From positions 3,534,001 through 3,598,000 of the forward strand of contig NZ_CP020737.1 of assembly GCF_002097715.1 (NCBI RefSeq): a stretch of DNA of 64,000 nucleotides, given 5' to 3'. The position numbers and the translations under genes are program-made. The notes under the pieces are model-generated. The model saw only the letters and a list, made by a program, of their open reading frames with translations. It was not told the DNA's origin and did not search any database. The DNA comes from Burkholderia ubonensis subsp. mesacidophila (lineage in GTDB: Bacteria > Pseudomonadota > Gammaproteobacteria > Burkholderiales > Burkholderiaceae). Below, piece by piece: positions 1 to 9,206 of this stretch (its first letter is position 1; each line of letters begins with the position of its first letter).

Positions 1-1293
1 ATGGAAGCCATCACGGCGAAGCGCCGCACGATCGTCGCGCGCGGCGCGCGCCGCCACGCGCAAGACTGGCTCGATGCGCTCGAAGCCCGCCTGTACGTCG
101 CCCTCCCGCAGCCCGTGCTGATCGACCGCACCGATTACGAGCGGCTCGGCGCGGCGGCCCGCGCGTTGTTGTCCGCGCAACTGAAGATCGCCCGGCACCT
201 GGTGAGCACCCAGTCGCGCGAAGCGCTGCTGCGGCGCTTCCGGGTGCCCGACCACATGGCGCGCTTCGTCGACTGGGATAAATTCCAGACGGGCGCGATG
301 ACCGTCGCGCGCATGGACATCGTGCCGACGGCCGACGGCTACCAGTTCTGCGAATTCAACGTGCATTCGGCCGTCGGCGGCGCGGAAAGCCACGGCTGCT
401 ACCTGCACTTTTGCCGCGCGCTCGGCCTGCCCGCCGACAGCCAGGCACGTTCGCCCGACTACCATCTCGCGCAGATGTACACCCGCATCGCGCAGGCGCG
501 CGGCATCGAGCGGATCGTGATCCTCGATTCCGTGCACCATGCGTCGCTCGGCTATCCGCGCCACGACGATCTCGCCGCGCTGCTGCGGCAGATGAATCCC
601 GGCTGCGAGGTCGCGAATCACCGCGAAGACACCTACCCCGAAGCATGGCTCGCCCGCGAGCTGGGCGAGCGCACGCTCGTGCACCGGATGTTCACGTACG
701 ACGAGATCACCGACGGCTGCGCGTTCCTCGCGCGGCTTGCCGACAGCGGCGCGGTGATCACGAACACGTTCGAAGCGGAAATGCGGATGAGCAAGCTATG
801 GCTTGCGCTGCTGTGGGACGACCGGTACGGCGCGCTGCTCGACGATGCCGAGCGGGAAGCGGTCAGGCGCTACGTGCCGCCGACCTACGCGCTGACCGAG
901 GACAACCTGGGCGCGTTCCTCGCCGAGCGTGCGCAATGGGTCTTCAAGTTCAACCACTCGTACGGCGGCGAGGGCGTGCTGATCGGCGCATCCACGTCGG
1001 CGGACGAGCTGGAACGCGCGATTCGCGAGAAAGGGATCGAGAACTGGATCGTGCAGCGCTTCGTCGAGGCGGAAACGCTCACCATGCCCTACGACGACAG
1101 CGACGCCGTCGCGCCGCACCATCTCGTGCTCGGCCTGTACGTGCACGACGGCCATACCTGCGGCTTCTTCGTGCGCGGCAGCGCGTCGTCGCGCGTGGTC
1201 AACCTGTCGAGCGGCGCGGGCAAGATGGCGTGGGGCCTCGTGCTCGACGCGCCGGCGCGTCAGCACTTCATCGATCGGATTCGACAGCTGTAG
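1..1293 (+). CDS. Circularly permuted ATP-grasp family ligase
   Basis: A 430-residue protein with the layout of permuted ATP-grasp ligases, which use ATP to join a carboxylate to an amine or other nucleophile. Visible marks are FCEFNVHSAVGG (116-127), a glycine loop VFKFNHSYGGEGV (314-326) and NWIVQRFVE (348-356). It begins with ATG at the first base of the window, so a longer upstream start cannot be excluded and its promoter is not visible. It faces the large leftward operon and its last 26 bases overlap the 3' end of the first exporter gene. I infer that it belongs to the biosynthetic cluster as an amide- or ester-forming enzyme; substrate unknown. Confidence 0.7.
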   Translation: MEAITAKRRTIVARGARRHAQDWLDALEARLYVALPQPVLIDRTDYERLGAAARALLSAQLKIARHLVSTQSREALLRRFRVPDHMARFVDWDKFQTGAMTVARMDIVPTADGYQFCEFNVHSAVGGAESHGCYLHFCRALGLPADSQARSPDYHLAQMYTRIAQARGIERIVILDSVHHASLGYPRHDDLAALLRQMNPGCEVANHREDTYPEAWLARELGERTLVHRMFTYDEITDGCAFLARLADSGAVITNTFEAEMRMSKLWLALLWDDRYGALLDDAEREAVRRYVPPTYALTEDNLGAFLAERAQWVFKFNHSYGGEGVLIGASTSADELERAIREKGIENWIVQRFVEAETLTMPYDDSDAVAPHHLVLGLYVHDGHTCGFFVRGSASSRVVNLSSGAGKMAWGLVLDAPARQHFIDRIRQL

Positions 1294-2725
1294 CCCGGCC
1301 GGGGCCGCGTGCGGCTTGCCGCGCGCGGGCCGCCTGCCGGACGTGCAGCGCGGCGAACGCCAGCGCCATCGCCGCGAGAAAGCCCGCCATGACCGCGAAA
1401 GTCTGGCCGAACGCCAGCACGAAGCCCGCGCGGTCGTCCGCCGCGCCAGGCGCGCCGCCCAGCCCGTCGAGATAGGCGGCATGGCGGATCCCGACGAGCG
1501 CCGTCAGCAGCGCCACGCCGATCGCCCCGCCGAGGCTGCGCGAGATGTTGAAGAGAATCGACGCGGACGGCGCATCGTGCTTGACCGTCGCCGTCGTCGC
1601 GAGCACGCCGAGCGGCGTCAGCATCAGCGTGAAGCCGAGCCCGCGCAGCAGCTGCGCGACGACCACCGACGCATAGCTGAAATCCGCCGCGGCCATGCTC
1701 CACATCCACGCGCTGACGCACGACAGCAGCGCGCCCACGACGACCAGCACGTGAACGTGCACACGTTTCAGGATGCGCGGGATGAAGCCGAGGATCGACA
1801 GTTGCACCGCACCGCCGTACAGGATCACGAGGCTGATCTGCGCGGGCGTGTAGCGCTGCAGCTCGATCAGGAAATACGGCACGAGAAAGTAGGTGCCGAA
1901 GACCGCGGCGCCCGTCGTCACGTTCGCCGCGCACGCGATCCGCAGTTGCCGGTTCGCGAGCAGGCCGAGCGCGACGAGCGGGTGCGCGCTCGCCCGCTCG
2001 CGCACGACGAACGCCGCCAGCGCGACGAGCGCCATGCCCGTCAGCACCGCGATCTCGCGCGACGCGAACCAGCCGTAGCGGTTGCCTTCCTCGAGCACGT
2101 ATTGCAGGGTGCCGAGCCCGATCACGATCAGCACGAGGCCCGGCCAGTCGACCCGGGTCTTCTCGCGGCCGGCGGCGGGTTCGTCGCGCAGCCCGCTCAT
2201 CATCAGCGCGAGCCCCACGAGCCCGATCGGCAGGTTGAGGTAGAAGATCGACGCCCAGCCGAAATGCGCGGTCAGGAAGCCGCCCATCACCGGCCCGAGC
2301 ATCGGCGCGAGCGTCACCATCGCGCCGAACAACGACATCGCGCGGCCGTGCTCGCCGTCAGGCAGGCGCGTCATGATCAGGCTGTACGCGAGCGGCATCA
2401 GCGCGCCGCCCGCGACGCCCTGCAGCAGCCGGCAGCCGACCAGCATCTCGAAACTCGTCGACTGCGCGCACAGCACCGACGCCGCCATGAACATCAGGCT
2501 GAACACCTGCGCATAGCGCCGGTAGCCGAGCCGCCGCGACAGCAGCCCGGTCAGCGGCAGCGTGACGATCTCGGCGATCAGGTAGGCCGACGAGATCCAC
2601 GACGCATCGGCGAGCGGCGCATGCAGCGCCGCCTGGATGGGCCCGATGGCCGCGTTGGTGATCTGGATGTCCATGATGGTCATCAGGACCGCGACGATGC
2701 TGCCGATCACACTGCGCCACGCCAT
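1268..2725 (-). CDS. MFS exporter of the DHA2 (EmrB/QacA) family, copy 1
   Basis: A 485-residue integral membrane protein of the 14-helix DHA2 drug:H+ antiporter type. It starts MAWRSVIG, followed by MTIMDIQITNAAIG in helix 1, and carries the loop RRLGYRRYA between helices 2 and 3. It has the family's usual length. It is the last gene of the leftward operon, separated by only 2 bases from its paralogue upstream, and its end overlaps the convergent ATP-grasp gene. The C-terminus ends in an Arg/Ala-rich tail. Probable role: efflux of, or self-resistance to, the cluster product. The substrate is not deducible. Confidence 0.85.
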   Translation of the reverse strand: MAWRSVIGSIVAVLMTIMDIQITNAAIGPIQAALHAPLADASWISSAYLIAEIVTLPLTGLLSRRLGYRRYAQVFSLMFMAASVLCAQSTSFEMLVGCRLLQGVAGGALMPLAYSLIMTRLPDGEHGRAMSLFGAMVTLAPMLGPVMGGFLTAHFGWASIFYLNLPIGLVGLALMMSGLRDEPAAGREKTRVDWPGLVLIVIGLGTLQYVLEEGNRYGWFASREIAVLTGMALVALAAFVVRERASAHPLVALGLLANRQLRIACAANVTTGAAVFGTYFLVPYFLIELQRYTPAQISLVILYGGAVQLSILGFIPRILKRVHVHVLVVVGALLSCVSAWMWSMAAADFSYASVVVAQLLRGLGFTLMLTPLGVLATTATVKHDAPSASILFNISRSLGGAIGVALLTALVGIRHAAYLDGLGGAPGAADDRAGFVLAFGQTFAVMAGFLAAMALAFAALHVRQAARARQAARGPGRATAVESDR

Positions 2726-2727
2726 GC

Positions 2728-4182
2728 TCAACGCTCCCCGGAATGCACGTTCGCGCGCCGTGCGAACCATGCGATGCAAAAGGCGGCGCCGATCGCCGCC
2801 ACCACCGCGCCCATCCAGCCGAACGCGTGCGCGAACACCGTCGCGCCGCTGCCCGGCGACACCACGCGCGCCGCCCATGCCGCATCGATCCCGGCCGCCG
2901 CGAGCGTGACGCCGAGCGAGCCGCCGAGGCTGCGCGACATGTTGTACAAAATCGACGCGCTCGCCGCCTGCGCGGGCTCGGCCACCGTCGTCGCCGCCAC
3001 GCACAGCGGCGCGAGCAGCAGCGACAGCCCGACGCCGCGCGCGATCTGCGCCGCCGCCACGCCCGCGCCGGTGTAGTGCTCGACGAGCGCGCTCCAGCCG
3101 AACGTGCCCGCCGCGAACAGGCCCGCGCCGAGCGCGATCGTGATGAACAGCGGCAGCCGCCTGACGATCGCCGGCGTGAACCACAGCACGACGAACTGCG
3201 TCGCGCCGGTCAGCATGATGACCTGCCCGATCTGCTGCGGCCCCGCGCCGCGCACCGAGATCAGGAAATACGGAATCGCGAAGTAGCTGGCGAAGGTCGC
3301 GCCGCAGGCCAGCGCGTTCGCGCCGCACGCCATCACGAACTGCGGGTTGCGCAACAGGCCGCGGTCGACGAGCGCGCGCGTGCTGTGCAGCTCGCTGCCG
3401 ACGAAGCCGACCAGCATCAGCCCGGCGAGCGAGAGCAGCGCGACGATCAGCGGCGAATCGAGCCAGCCGAGGCCGCGCCCTTCCTGCAGCACGAACTGCA
3501 GCGCGCCGAGCGCGACGGCGAGCGTCGCGACGCTGCGCCAGTCGACCGGCTGCGCGCTCGCATCGGCGGCCGGCAGCCGGCGCAGGCCGGCATGCGTCAG
3601 CACGAGCGCGAGCGCGCCGATCGGCACGTTGATGTAGAACAGCGCCCGCCAGTCGAACAGCGCGGCCAGCGCGCCGCCCACGGCCGGCCCGAGCGTCGGC
3701 GCGAGCGCCATCGTCGCGCCGAACACCGCGAACGCGCGCGCATGCTCGTCGCGCGGCAGGCGCTGGATGATCAGCACGTACGCGAACGGAATCAGCGCGC
3801 CGCTCGCGAGCCCTTGCGCGGCACGCAGCACCGCGAGCCCGGTCATGCCGGTGGCGAACGTGCAGAGGATCGACACGGCGACGAACAGCAGGATGAAGCA
3901 GCGCGCATAGCGCGCGCTGCCGAGCCGGGCCAGCAGCATGCCCGACACCGGCAGCATCGCCGCCTCGCCGAGCAGGTAGGCCGACGACAGCCACGCGCCC
4001 GCGCCCAGCGGCGCGTGCACGCCCGCCTGGATCTGCGCCATCGCGGCGTTCATCATCTGCAGGTCCATCACGCTCATCAGGACCGCGACGATCCCCCCCA
4101 GCACCGCCAGCCAGCCTTGCCGCGCGAACGCCGCATCGCGCGGCGCGGCGCCCGGCGCCGCGTCGAGTTCGAGATCGGCCAT
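2728..4182 (-). CDS. MFS exporter of the DHA2 (EmrB/QacA) family, copy 2
   Basis: A 484-residue paralogue of the next gene, with the same helix 1 pattern (MSVMDLQMMNAAMAQ) and the same overall helix spacing. It starts with ATG at 4182, one base from the stop of the ornithine-cyclodeaminase-like gene, so the two are probably translated from one message. Two full DHA2 transporters in tandem are unusual; they may export different intermediates, or one may give resistance. A heterodimer is less likely, since DHA2 proteins normally act alone. Confidence 0.85.
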   Translation of the reverse strand: MADLELDAAPGAAPRDAAFARQGWLAVLGGIVAVLMSVMDLQMMNAAMAQIQAGVHAPLGAGAWLSSAYLLGEAAMLPVSGMLLARLGSARYARCFILLFVAVSILCTFATGMTGLAVLRAAQGLASGALIPFAYVLIIQRLPRDEHARAFAVFGATMALAPTLGPAVGGALAALFDWRALFYINVPIGALALVLTHAGLRRLPAADASAQPVDWRSVATLAVALGALQFVLQEGRGLGWLDSPLIVALLSLAGLMLVGFVGSELHSTRALVDRGLLRNPQFVMACGANALACGATFASYFAIPYFLISVRGAGPQQIGQVIMLTGATQFVVLWFTPAIVRRLPLFITIALGAGLFAAGTFGWSALVEHYTGAGVAAAQIARGVGLSLLLAPLCVAATTVAEPAQAASASILYNMSRSLGGSLGVTLAAAGIDAAWAARVVSPGSGATVFAHAFGWMGAVVAAIGAAFCIAWFARRANVHSGER

Positions 4183-4183
4183 G

Positions 4184-5098
4184 TCAGCCCACCGCTTTCA
4201 GCAGGTAGGCGACCGTCGCCAGGTCGAGAAACGCGTGGCCCGTCGAGCTGAACACGGTGGTGCGACGCCGCAGGTCGGCCACCGGCTGCGCCGCGAGGCG
4301 GCCGAGATCGAGCGCGTCGCGGTGCAGTCCGCCCGCTTCCTCGATCGCGGTCGGCACGTCCTCGACGATCAGCACCGCGTCGCGCAGCAGCGGGTTCGGC
4401 AGCTCGCGCGATTCGGTCGTGTGGCCGCCCATGCAGTTGATGTGCACGCCCGGCCGCAGGTTCGCGAAGCGGCCGATCGGCCGGTCCGACGCGGTGGCCG
4501 TGCCGATCACGTCCGCGCCGTCGATCGCGTCGTCGACGGAACGCGCGCGCACGATCGCGACGCGCGGGCCGCACTGCGCCGCCACGTCGCCCGCGAACGC
4601 GGCGAGCCGCGCCGGATCGCGCGCGTACAGCCGGATCTCGCGGATCGGACGCACCGCGCAGACGGCCGCGACCTGCTGGCGCGCCTGCACCCCCGCGCCG
4701 ATCACGGCGAGCACCTCGGCCTGCTCGGCCGCGCAGTAGCGCGTGACGAGCGCCGAGACCGCCGCGCACTTCAGGTTGGTGACGGCCGCGCCGTCGAACA
4801 GCCCGAGCAGCTCGCCGGTGGTCGCGGAAAACGCCGCGACGAGCGCGTGGATGCGCGGCAGCACGTCGTCCGGCGCGCGTTCGAAGATGGTCGCAACCTT
4901 GTTGATGTAGAGCCCGTGCCGCGCGCTCACCGCCGGCATCGACAGGCACAGGCCCGCGTCGCCCGCCGGCACGATCTCGCGCGGCGGCACCGTGATGTGC
5001 CGGTGCCCGCTGCCGCGCACCAGTTCGTCGAGTTCGTCGATCAGGTCGCCGAGCTTCGCGGCCGCGTACAGCGCATCGTAGGAATAAGGCGGCTTCAA
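4184..5098 (-). CDS. Ornithine cyclodeaminase / mu-crystallin family protein
   Basis: 304 residues with the NAD(P) Rossmann motif GAGVQAR (134-140) and the family pattern INKVAT (65-70) and GAAVTNLKCAA (103-113). The family deaminates ornithine to proline, reduces ketimines, or (SbnB) makes 2,3-diaminopropionate precursors. The segment that normally holds the catalytic Asp (GADxPGK...EL) reads GGHTTESREL here, so true ornithine cyclodeaminase activity is doubtful and a ketimine reductase or dehydrogenase role is more likely. The start is TTG at 5098: GGAG lies 6 bases before it, while the nearby ATG at 5102 is in another frame. Fifth gene from the end of the operon... upstream gene ends 45 bases away. 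Confidence 0.8.
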   Translation of the reverse strand: MKPPYSYDALYAAAKLGDLIDELDELVRGSGHRHITVPPREIVPAGDAGLCLSMPAVSARHGLYINKVATIFERAPDDVLPRIHALVAAFSATTGELLGLFDGAAVTNLKCAAVSALVTRYCAAEQAEVLAVIGAGVQARQQVAAVCAVRPIREIRLYARDPARLAAFAGDVAAQCGPRVAIVRARSVDDAIDGADVIGTATASDRPIGRFANLRPGVHINCMGGHTTESRELPNPLLRDAVLIVEDVPTAIEEAGGLHRDALDLGRLAAQPVADLRRRTTVFSSTGHAFLDLATVAYLLKAVG

Positions 5099-5143
5099 GC
5101 ATGTCTCCGTCAGAAGGGCGGCGCCACGGGCGCCGCCGCAGAA

Positions 5144-6043
5144 TCAGACCGTATCGCGGCCGAACAATGCATCCATCTGTTTGTTGCCGAATTCGACGAG
5201 CATGTCGTCGTTCGTTAACTTGAAGAAAACAATCGACTGCCTGGGCTGGTCGAGCAGGACCACGCGGTGCTCGGTCGACAGATACTCGCGGTTCGACCAG
5301 TGCGACAGCAGGTCGCCGATGTTGACGAGGAAATGATCGACGTCGCCCAGCCCGGGTGAAACCCATTCCCGGCCGCCGATGCGCACCTCGATGCCCTGCG
5401 AGGTCTGGGTCAGCAGCGAAATCAGGCTGCTGTCGGTATGCGCGCCCATGCCCTGATCGTGTTCGATCGGGCCGGTGAAGGCCGGGTAAAGATGCGAGCG
5501 CAACGAATCGGCGGACTGGTCGGTGCGGATCGTGAAGAAATCGCGCGGCAGGCCGAGCGAAATCGTGAAGAGGCGCATCAGCCGGTCCGACAGCGCGTCG
5601 CAGGCACGATAGTACGCCTTGAGCGCGCCGCGCAGTTCATTTCCGACTGCGCCGTCGGGGAACGGCAGCGCCTGCCCGTCGTCGAGCACGAGCTTGCCCG
5701 CGCTGTACTTCTCCACGTAGTCGGACGGCTTGCCCTTCACGCCCATGAACGCGTACGCGTTCTCCTCGAGCAGGCCGCTGTAGCCGTAAGGGGTGTATTC
5801 GTCGCTGCCGAACGTGAAGCCGGTCGGCAGCTTGCAGCGCAGCTTCTCGGCGAGCGGCAGCTCGAAGAAGCGCTTCGACGCGGCCTGCGCGCCGACGATC
5901 ACGTCGCGCGGCACGCCGTGCCCGCAGACGGTGAAGAAGCCGACGCTGCGGCAGGCGTCGTCGATCTGCCGGGCGACGTCGCGCTCGCCGGCCGGGTCGC
6001 CGGAGAGCGACGGCGTCAGGTCGATCAGGGGAATCGCGCTCAT
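5144..6043 (-). CDS. Isopenicillin N synthase-like Fe(II)/2OG oxygenase, copy 1
   Basis: 299 residues of the IPNS / DIOX family. The N-terminal DIOX_N region (IPLIDLTPS, then GFFTVCGHGVP) is followed by the jelly-roll with iron ligands H202 and D204 (AHTDSS), H259 (STEHRV) and the co-substrate motif R268-Q-S270. All metal and 2-oxoglutarate residues are therefore present, so it should be an active hydroxylase, desaturase or ring-forming oxidase. It overlaps the desaturase gene by 4 bases (ATGA). It clearly resembles the second copy at 14526-15494 along its whole length, including the shared segment YTPYGYSGLLEENA. Substrate unknown. Confidence 0.88.
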   Translation of the reverse strand: MSAIPLIDLTPSLSGDPAGERDVARQIDDACRSVGFFTVCGHGVPRDVIVGAQAASKRFFELPLAEKLRCKLPTGFTFGSDEYTPYGYSGLLEENAYAFMGVKGKPSDYVEKYSAGKLVLDDGQALPFPDGAVGNELRGALKAYYRACDALSDRLMRLFTISLGLPRDFFTIRTDQSADSLRSHLYPAFTGPIEHDQGMGAHTDSSLISLLTQTSQGIEVRIGGREWVSPGLGDVDHFLVNIGDLLSHWSNREYLSTEHRVVLLDQPRQSIVFFKLTNDDMLVEFGNKQMDALFGRDTV

Positions 6044-7014
6044 AGCGGTCTCCAATAGGTTCGGTCGATATCGTCGAGAATCTCGCGCAGGATGCTCACG
6101 CGCCCGGCCGGCGCGGACAGCAGCCCGCCCCGCGCGGCGTTGGCCGCCCGGTACGCGTCGTCCTGCAGCAGGATCTCGTGCACCCGGCGCAGGTTCCAGA
6201 ACGGCACGCCGGGAAACAGGTGGTGGGTCAGATGCCAGGTCTCGCCGTGCATGCCGAAGAAGCAGCGCTCCCACCAGCACGGAAAGCGATTGCGGGTGAT
6301 CTCCAGCTCGGAGCGGTCCTCGCCGAACAGCCGGTAGTGCTCGGTGATCTCGAGAAACCACGCGAGCACGTGCGACACGGTGAGAAACGGCACCAGCCAG
6401 AACCAGACATAGCCGAGCGGCCCGGCGAGCCACGACAGCGCGGCCGCGACGACGGCCTGCGCCGCCGCGAGCCGCGCGAGGTCGCCGCGCTTGCCGGCCA
6501 TGTACGCGATGCGGCCCGTCACCAGCTCGCGCACGTTGCCGAGCGCATTGCCGAGCAGCAGCGTCTTGAAGAAGAAGCCGCGCAGGAACGCGCGGCTGCT
6601 CGTCACCGCCAGCAGGCCGCTCTCGCGGAAGCCGACGTAGTCGGGGTCGTGCTGCGGGTCGCCGAGATGGCCGTGATGCGCGGGCACGTGGATCGCCCGG
6701 TAGTACTCGTCGCTCTGGAACATCGCGAATCCCGCCGGCCAGCGCGTCAGGAACCGGTTCAGCCAGCGCGCCCGCGCGAGCGACAGGTGGACGCCGTCAT
6801 GCAGCAGCGTGACGAGCGCCCGCTGGCGCGAGCCGATCACGAGGATCGCGGCCGGCGCGAGCCACGGCCAGCGCGCGCCGCCCGCCGCCGCAAGCCCGAT
6901 CGCCGCGTAGTCTCCGAGCACCGCGAGACCGCCGCGCCAGTTGTTCGACTGATAAAGCGGCCGGACCTGTTCGCGGATCGACGCGGCAAACCGGTGCTTG
7001 CGATAAGCCGACAT
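6040..7014 (-). CDS. Membrane fatty-acid-desaturase-like di-iron enzyme
   Basis: 324 residues with the three histidine clusters of membrane desaturases/hydroxylases: HDGVH (72-76), HVPAHH (109-114) and HLTHH near residue 260, between hydrophobic helices (about 30-65 and 190-225). These ligate a di-iron centre that uses O2 and electrons from a ferredoxin or reductase. No electron donor is encoded in the cluster. Overlaps its neighbours on both sides (4 bases and 1 base), so it is translationally coupled. It may desaturate or hydroxylate a fatty-acyl chain or an amino-acid side chain of the product; the natural substrate cannot be read from the sequence. Confidence 0.82.
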   Translation of the reverse strand: MSAYRKHRFAASIREQVRPLYQSNNWRGGLAVLGDYAAIGLAAAGGARWPWLAPAAILVIGSRQRALVTLLHDGVHLSLARARWLNRFLTRWPAGFAMFQSDEYYRAIHVPAHHGHLGDPQHDPDYVGFRESGLLAVTSSRAFLRGFFFKTLLLGNALGNVRELVTGRIAYMAGKRGDLARLAAAQAVVAAALSWLAGPLGYVWFWLVPFLTVSHVLAWFLEITEHYRLFGEDRSELEITRNRFPCWWERCFFGMHGETWHLTHHLFPGVPFWNLRRVHEILLQDDAYRAANAARGGLLSAPAGRVSILREILDDIDRTYWRPL

Positions 7015-7913
7015 CAGTTGCCCACCTCGATCACGTGGTGGATCCGGTTGCCCTTCTTGTAATAGTCGAGCGACAGGTTCACCGTGCCGTCGTGGTCGCG
7101 GATCTGCGATTGCGCGATGCCGTAGTAGTCGAGCCATTCGGCGTAGTGCTCTTCCGCGTGGTACTGGTACTCGTAATGGCGGATCGGGCGCGCCGACGCC
7201 TCGCCGGGCACGATGCGCCGCGGGTCCGTCGCGCCGTGCGCGACGCCGAACTCCACCTCGTTCGACAGCATCACCATCACCATGTCGGTGTCGAGGTTCA
7301 CCTTCACGCAGAACGAATAGTCGTCGAGCAGCGCCTGGTAGTGCTCCTCGCGGATCGCCACGTTGTAGTTGGCCGGAATGTTGGTCACCATGTCGCGCGG
7401 CGCGACGCCGTGGTCGCGGCAGTACGCGGGCACGTCCGCGATCACCGGGTAGCCGCCCTCGATGTTGCGGTTCGGCCCGTAGACGTTCGCGACGAACGGC
7501 GTCGCCGTATCGAAGTGGATGCACTTCGTCGTCGAGTATTCGCGGCCGTCCACCTTGCCGTCGTGCGAGAAGTTCTTGTTGTTCTGGTAGCCGTCGACGT
7601 CCATGTACGCGAGCGTGAAATCGCGCTTGGTCACGTTGTAGCGCGCGAATTCGACGTGCTGCATCGCCTTGCGGAAGATGTCCTCGTACAGCGCATAGAC
7701 GAGATCGCGGTGTGCGTCGAGCTCGAGCTGGCGGCTCGCGAGCAGCGCGCCCGCGCCGTACACGACGACGAAGCCGTTGTCGCGCTCCATCAGGCGCGCG
7801 GCGGCCTCGGTCAGGCCGGGCGACGGCACGAAGCGGCCGTCTTCGAACGTGACGTCGCCGGTGCTGACGTCGATGAGGGATTGGCGAAGCTTGTCGGATT
7901 GCAGGCGGGTCAT
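7014..7913 (-). CDS. Unrecognised protein with H-x-D...H pattern, copy 1
   Basis: 299 residues; I do not recognise the family. It is clearly homologous to the protein at 12597-13508. Blocks shared by both are KC(I/V)HFD.ATPF.AN.YGP, NI.GGYPVI, NIP.NYNVA and GVAH.AT followed by RPIRH.EYQ. The invariant H133-F-D135, H226 and Arg at 242/245 follow the H-x-D...H...R order of Fe(II)/2-oxoglutarate dioxygenases, so I infer a metal-dependent oxygenase, but no named domain is evident. Start at ATG 7913 just after a gap of 35 bases from the oxoamine synthase gene; its stop overlaps the desaturase start by one base. Confidence 0.72.
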   Translation of the reverse strand: MTRLQSDKLRQSLIDVSTGDVTFEDGRFVPSPGLTEAAARLMERDNGFVVVYGAGALLASRQLELDAHRDLVYALYEDIFRKAMQHVEFARYNVTKRDFTLAYMDVDGYQNNKNFSHDGKVDGREYSTTKCIHFDTATPFVANVYGPNRNIEGGYPVIADVPAYCRDHGVAPRDMVTNIPANYNVAIREEHYQALLDDYSFCVKVNLDTDMVMVMLSNEVEFGVAHGATDPRRIVPGEASARPIRHYEYQYHAEEHYAEWLDYYGIAQSQIRDHDGTVNLSLDYYKKGNRIHHVIEVGN

Positions 7914-7948
7914 GTCGATATCCTTGTCGGTAGCGGCCGCGGCGCGGC

Positions 7949-9175
7949 TCAGTGGAGGTCCAGCGAGGCGACGGCCTCGCACAGGCGCGTCATTTCCGCG
8001 TCGTCGATGCCGGCGCGCACCATCACGCGCAAGCCGGCCTGGTCGCGCGGCACGATCGGGAAAAACACCGGCGAAACATAAAAGCCCTGCCGGTAGAGCT
8101 GCTGGCCGGCCGCGATCACCTTGTCGCCGTGGCCGGCGACCAGCTTGATCGGAAAGCCGTTGCCGCTCTGCTCGGTGGCGACGTGGCGGTCGAATTGCGC
8201 GATGTGCGCCTGCAGCCGGCGCTGGCGCACGCCGAGCTCGGGGCTGTCGTGCAGCTCGGCCACCGCGAGCGACGCGCCGATCGCGGCGGTGTTCATCGGC
8301 TGCGACCACGCGAGCGGGCCGCCGAAGCGCTCGAGCAGCAGCGCCGTGTCCGGCCCCTTCGGGCCGAACATGATCGCCGCGCCGCTCGTGCCGAACGCCT
8401 TGTTCAGCGTCGCGACGATGATGGTCCGCTCGTCGAGCTCGCCGAGATTCGAGCGGATGTAGCCCTCGCCCTTCTCGCCCATGATCGACAGCGAATGCGA
8501 ATCGTCGAAGTACAGGAACAGCCCGTACTTGCGCTGCAGTTCGAGCAGGTCGTGCACGGGCGCGTGGCCGCCCATGCTGTACGTGCCGTCGCACACGTAG
8601 GCCACGTTCGGATACTTGCGGCACACGTCCTCGAGCCAGTTCATGTCGTTGTGCGGCGAGGTCAGCACGAGCGTCTCGTCGCCGCACACCGGCTTGTACA
8701 GGTTCATCGAGAAATGGCACTGCTTGTCGAACACCATCACCGGCTTCGGGCCGCCGCTCAGGTGCCCGGACGCGACCAGCGGCAGCACGCCCGCGGTGGC
8801 GGCGCTCGCCGAGATCGCCGTCACCACTTTCGCGCGGAACAGCGCGGACAGCCGCGCCTCCAGCTCGAGCAGCGCCGGCAGCTGGATCCGAATCCGCGAG
8901 ATGCAGTGATCCAGCACGCCGTAGCGCTGCAGCGCCGCCATCGCGCCCTCGACGACTGCCGGATGCGAATCGAGATCCAGGTACGAGCAGCAGCTCAGGT
9001 TCAGGAAACGATGGCCGTCGTCCGTCTTCAGATAGCCGTCGCCGTCCAGGTTCGCGACGATGCCCGCGAGCCCGGCGTCGCGCGTCGCTTCCCAGAACGC
9101 ATTGCCGATGCCGATCGCCTTGTCGTTGTTGCGGTAGCGGTTGCGCGGCGCGCGCAGTTCCTCGATCTGTCCCAT
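7949..9175 (-). CDS. Alpha-oxoamine synthase (PLP, AONS/CqsA-like), copy 1
   Basis: 408 residues, fold-type I PLP enzyme of the 8-amino-7-oxononanoate / 2-amino-3-ketobutyrate / serine palmitoyl / CqsA family, which condense an amino acid with an acyl thioester, usually with loss of CO2, to an alpha-aminoketone. Seen: stacking H154, CDGTYS (195-200), DDSHS (224-228) and the Schiff-base lysine K259 in TLNKAFG. The bio operon partners are absent and a second copy follows, so a role in biotin synthesis is unlikely. It sits 31 bases after the second copy in the same transcript. Amino acid and acyl donors unknown. Confidence 0.88.
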   Translation of the reverse strand: MGQIEELRAPRNRYRNNDKAIGIGNAFWEATRDAGLAGIVANLDGDGYLKTDDGHRFLNLSCCSYLDLDSHPAVVEGAMAALQRYGVLDHCISRIRIQLPALLELEARLSALFRAKVVTAISASAATAGVLPLVASGHLSGGPKPVMVFDKQCHFSMNLYKPVCGDETLVLTSPHNDMNWLEDVCRKYPNVAYVCDGTYSMGGHAPVHDLLELQRKYGLFLYFDDSHSLSIMGEKGEGYIRSNLGELDERTIIVATLNKAFGTSGAAIMFGPKGPDTALLLERFGGPLAWSQPMNTAAIGASLAVAELHDSPELGVRQRRLQAHIAQFDRHVATEQSGNGFPIKLVAGHGDKVIAAGQQLYRQGFYVSPVFFPIVPRDQAGLRVMVRAGIDDAEMTRLCEAVASLDLH

Positions 9176-9206
9176 GTTTTTCCTCGTTGTGATTGCAGTG
9201 GCCCGG

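Noticed and set aside
411..1475. Long rightward open frame over the ATP-grasp gene
   Set aside because: Arg/Ala-rich shadow of the real gene in another frame, as is common at this GC content.
1316..4251. Very long rightward frames opposite the two exporters
   Set aside because: Antisense shadows, rich in Arg, His, Gln and Asp with no fold-like pattern; the opposite strand has two complete transporters.
7949..9175. Biotin synthesis gene bioF
   Set aside because: The fold fits, but there are no other bio genes, and the gene is paired with a paralogue inside a secondary-metabolite-like operon.
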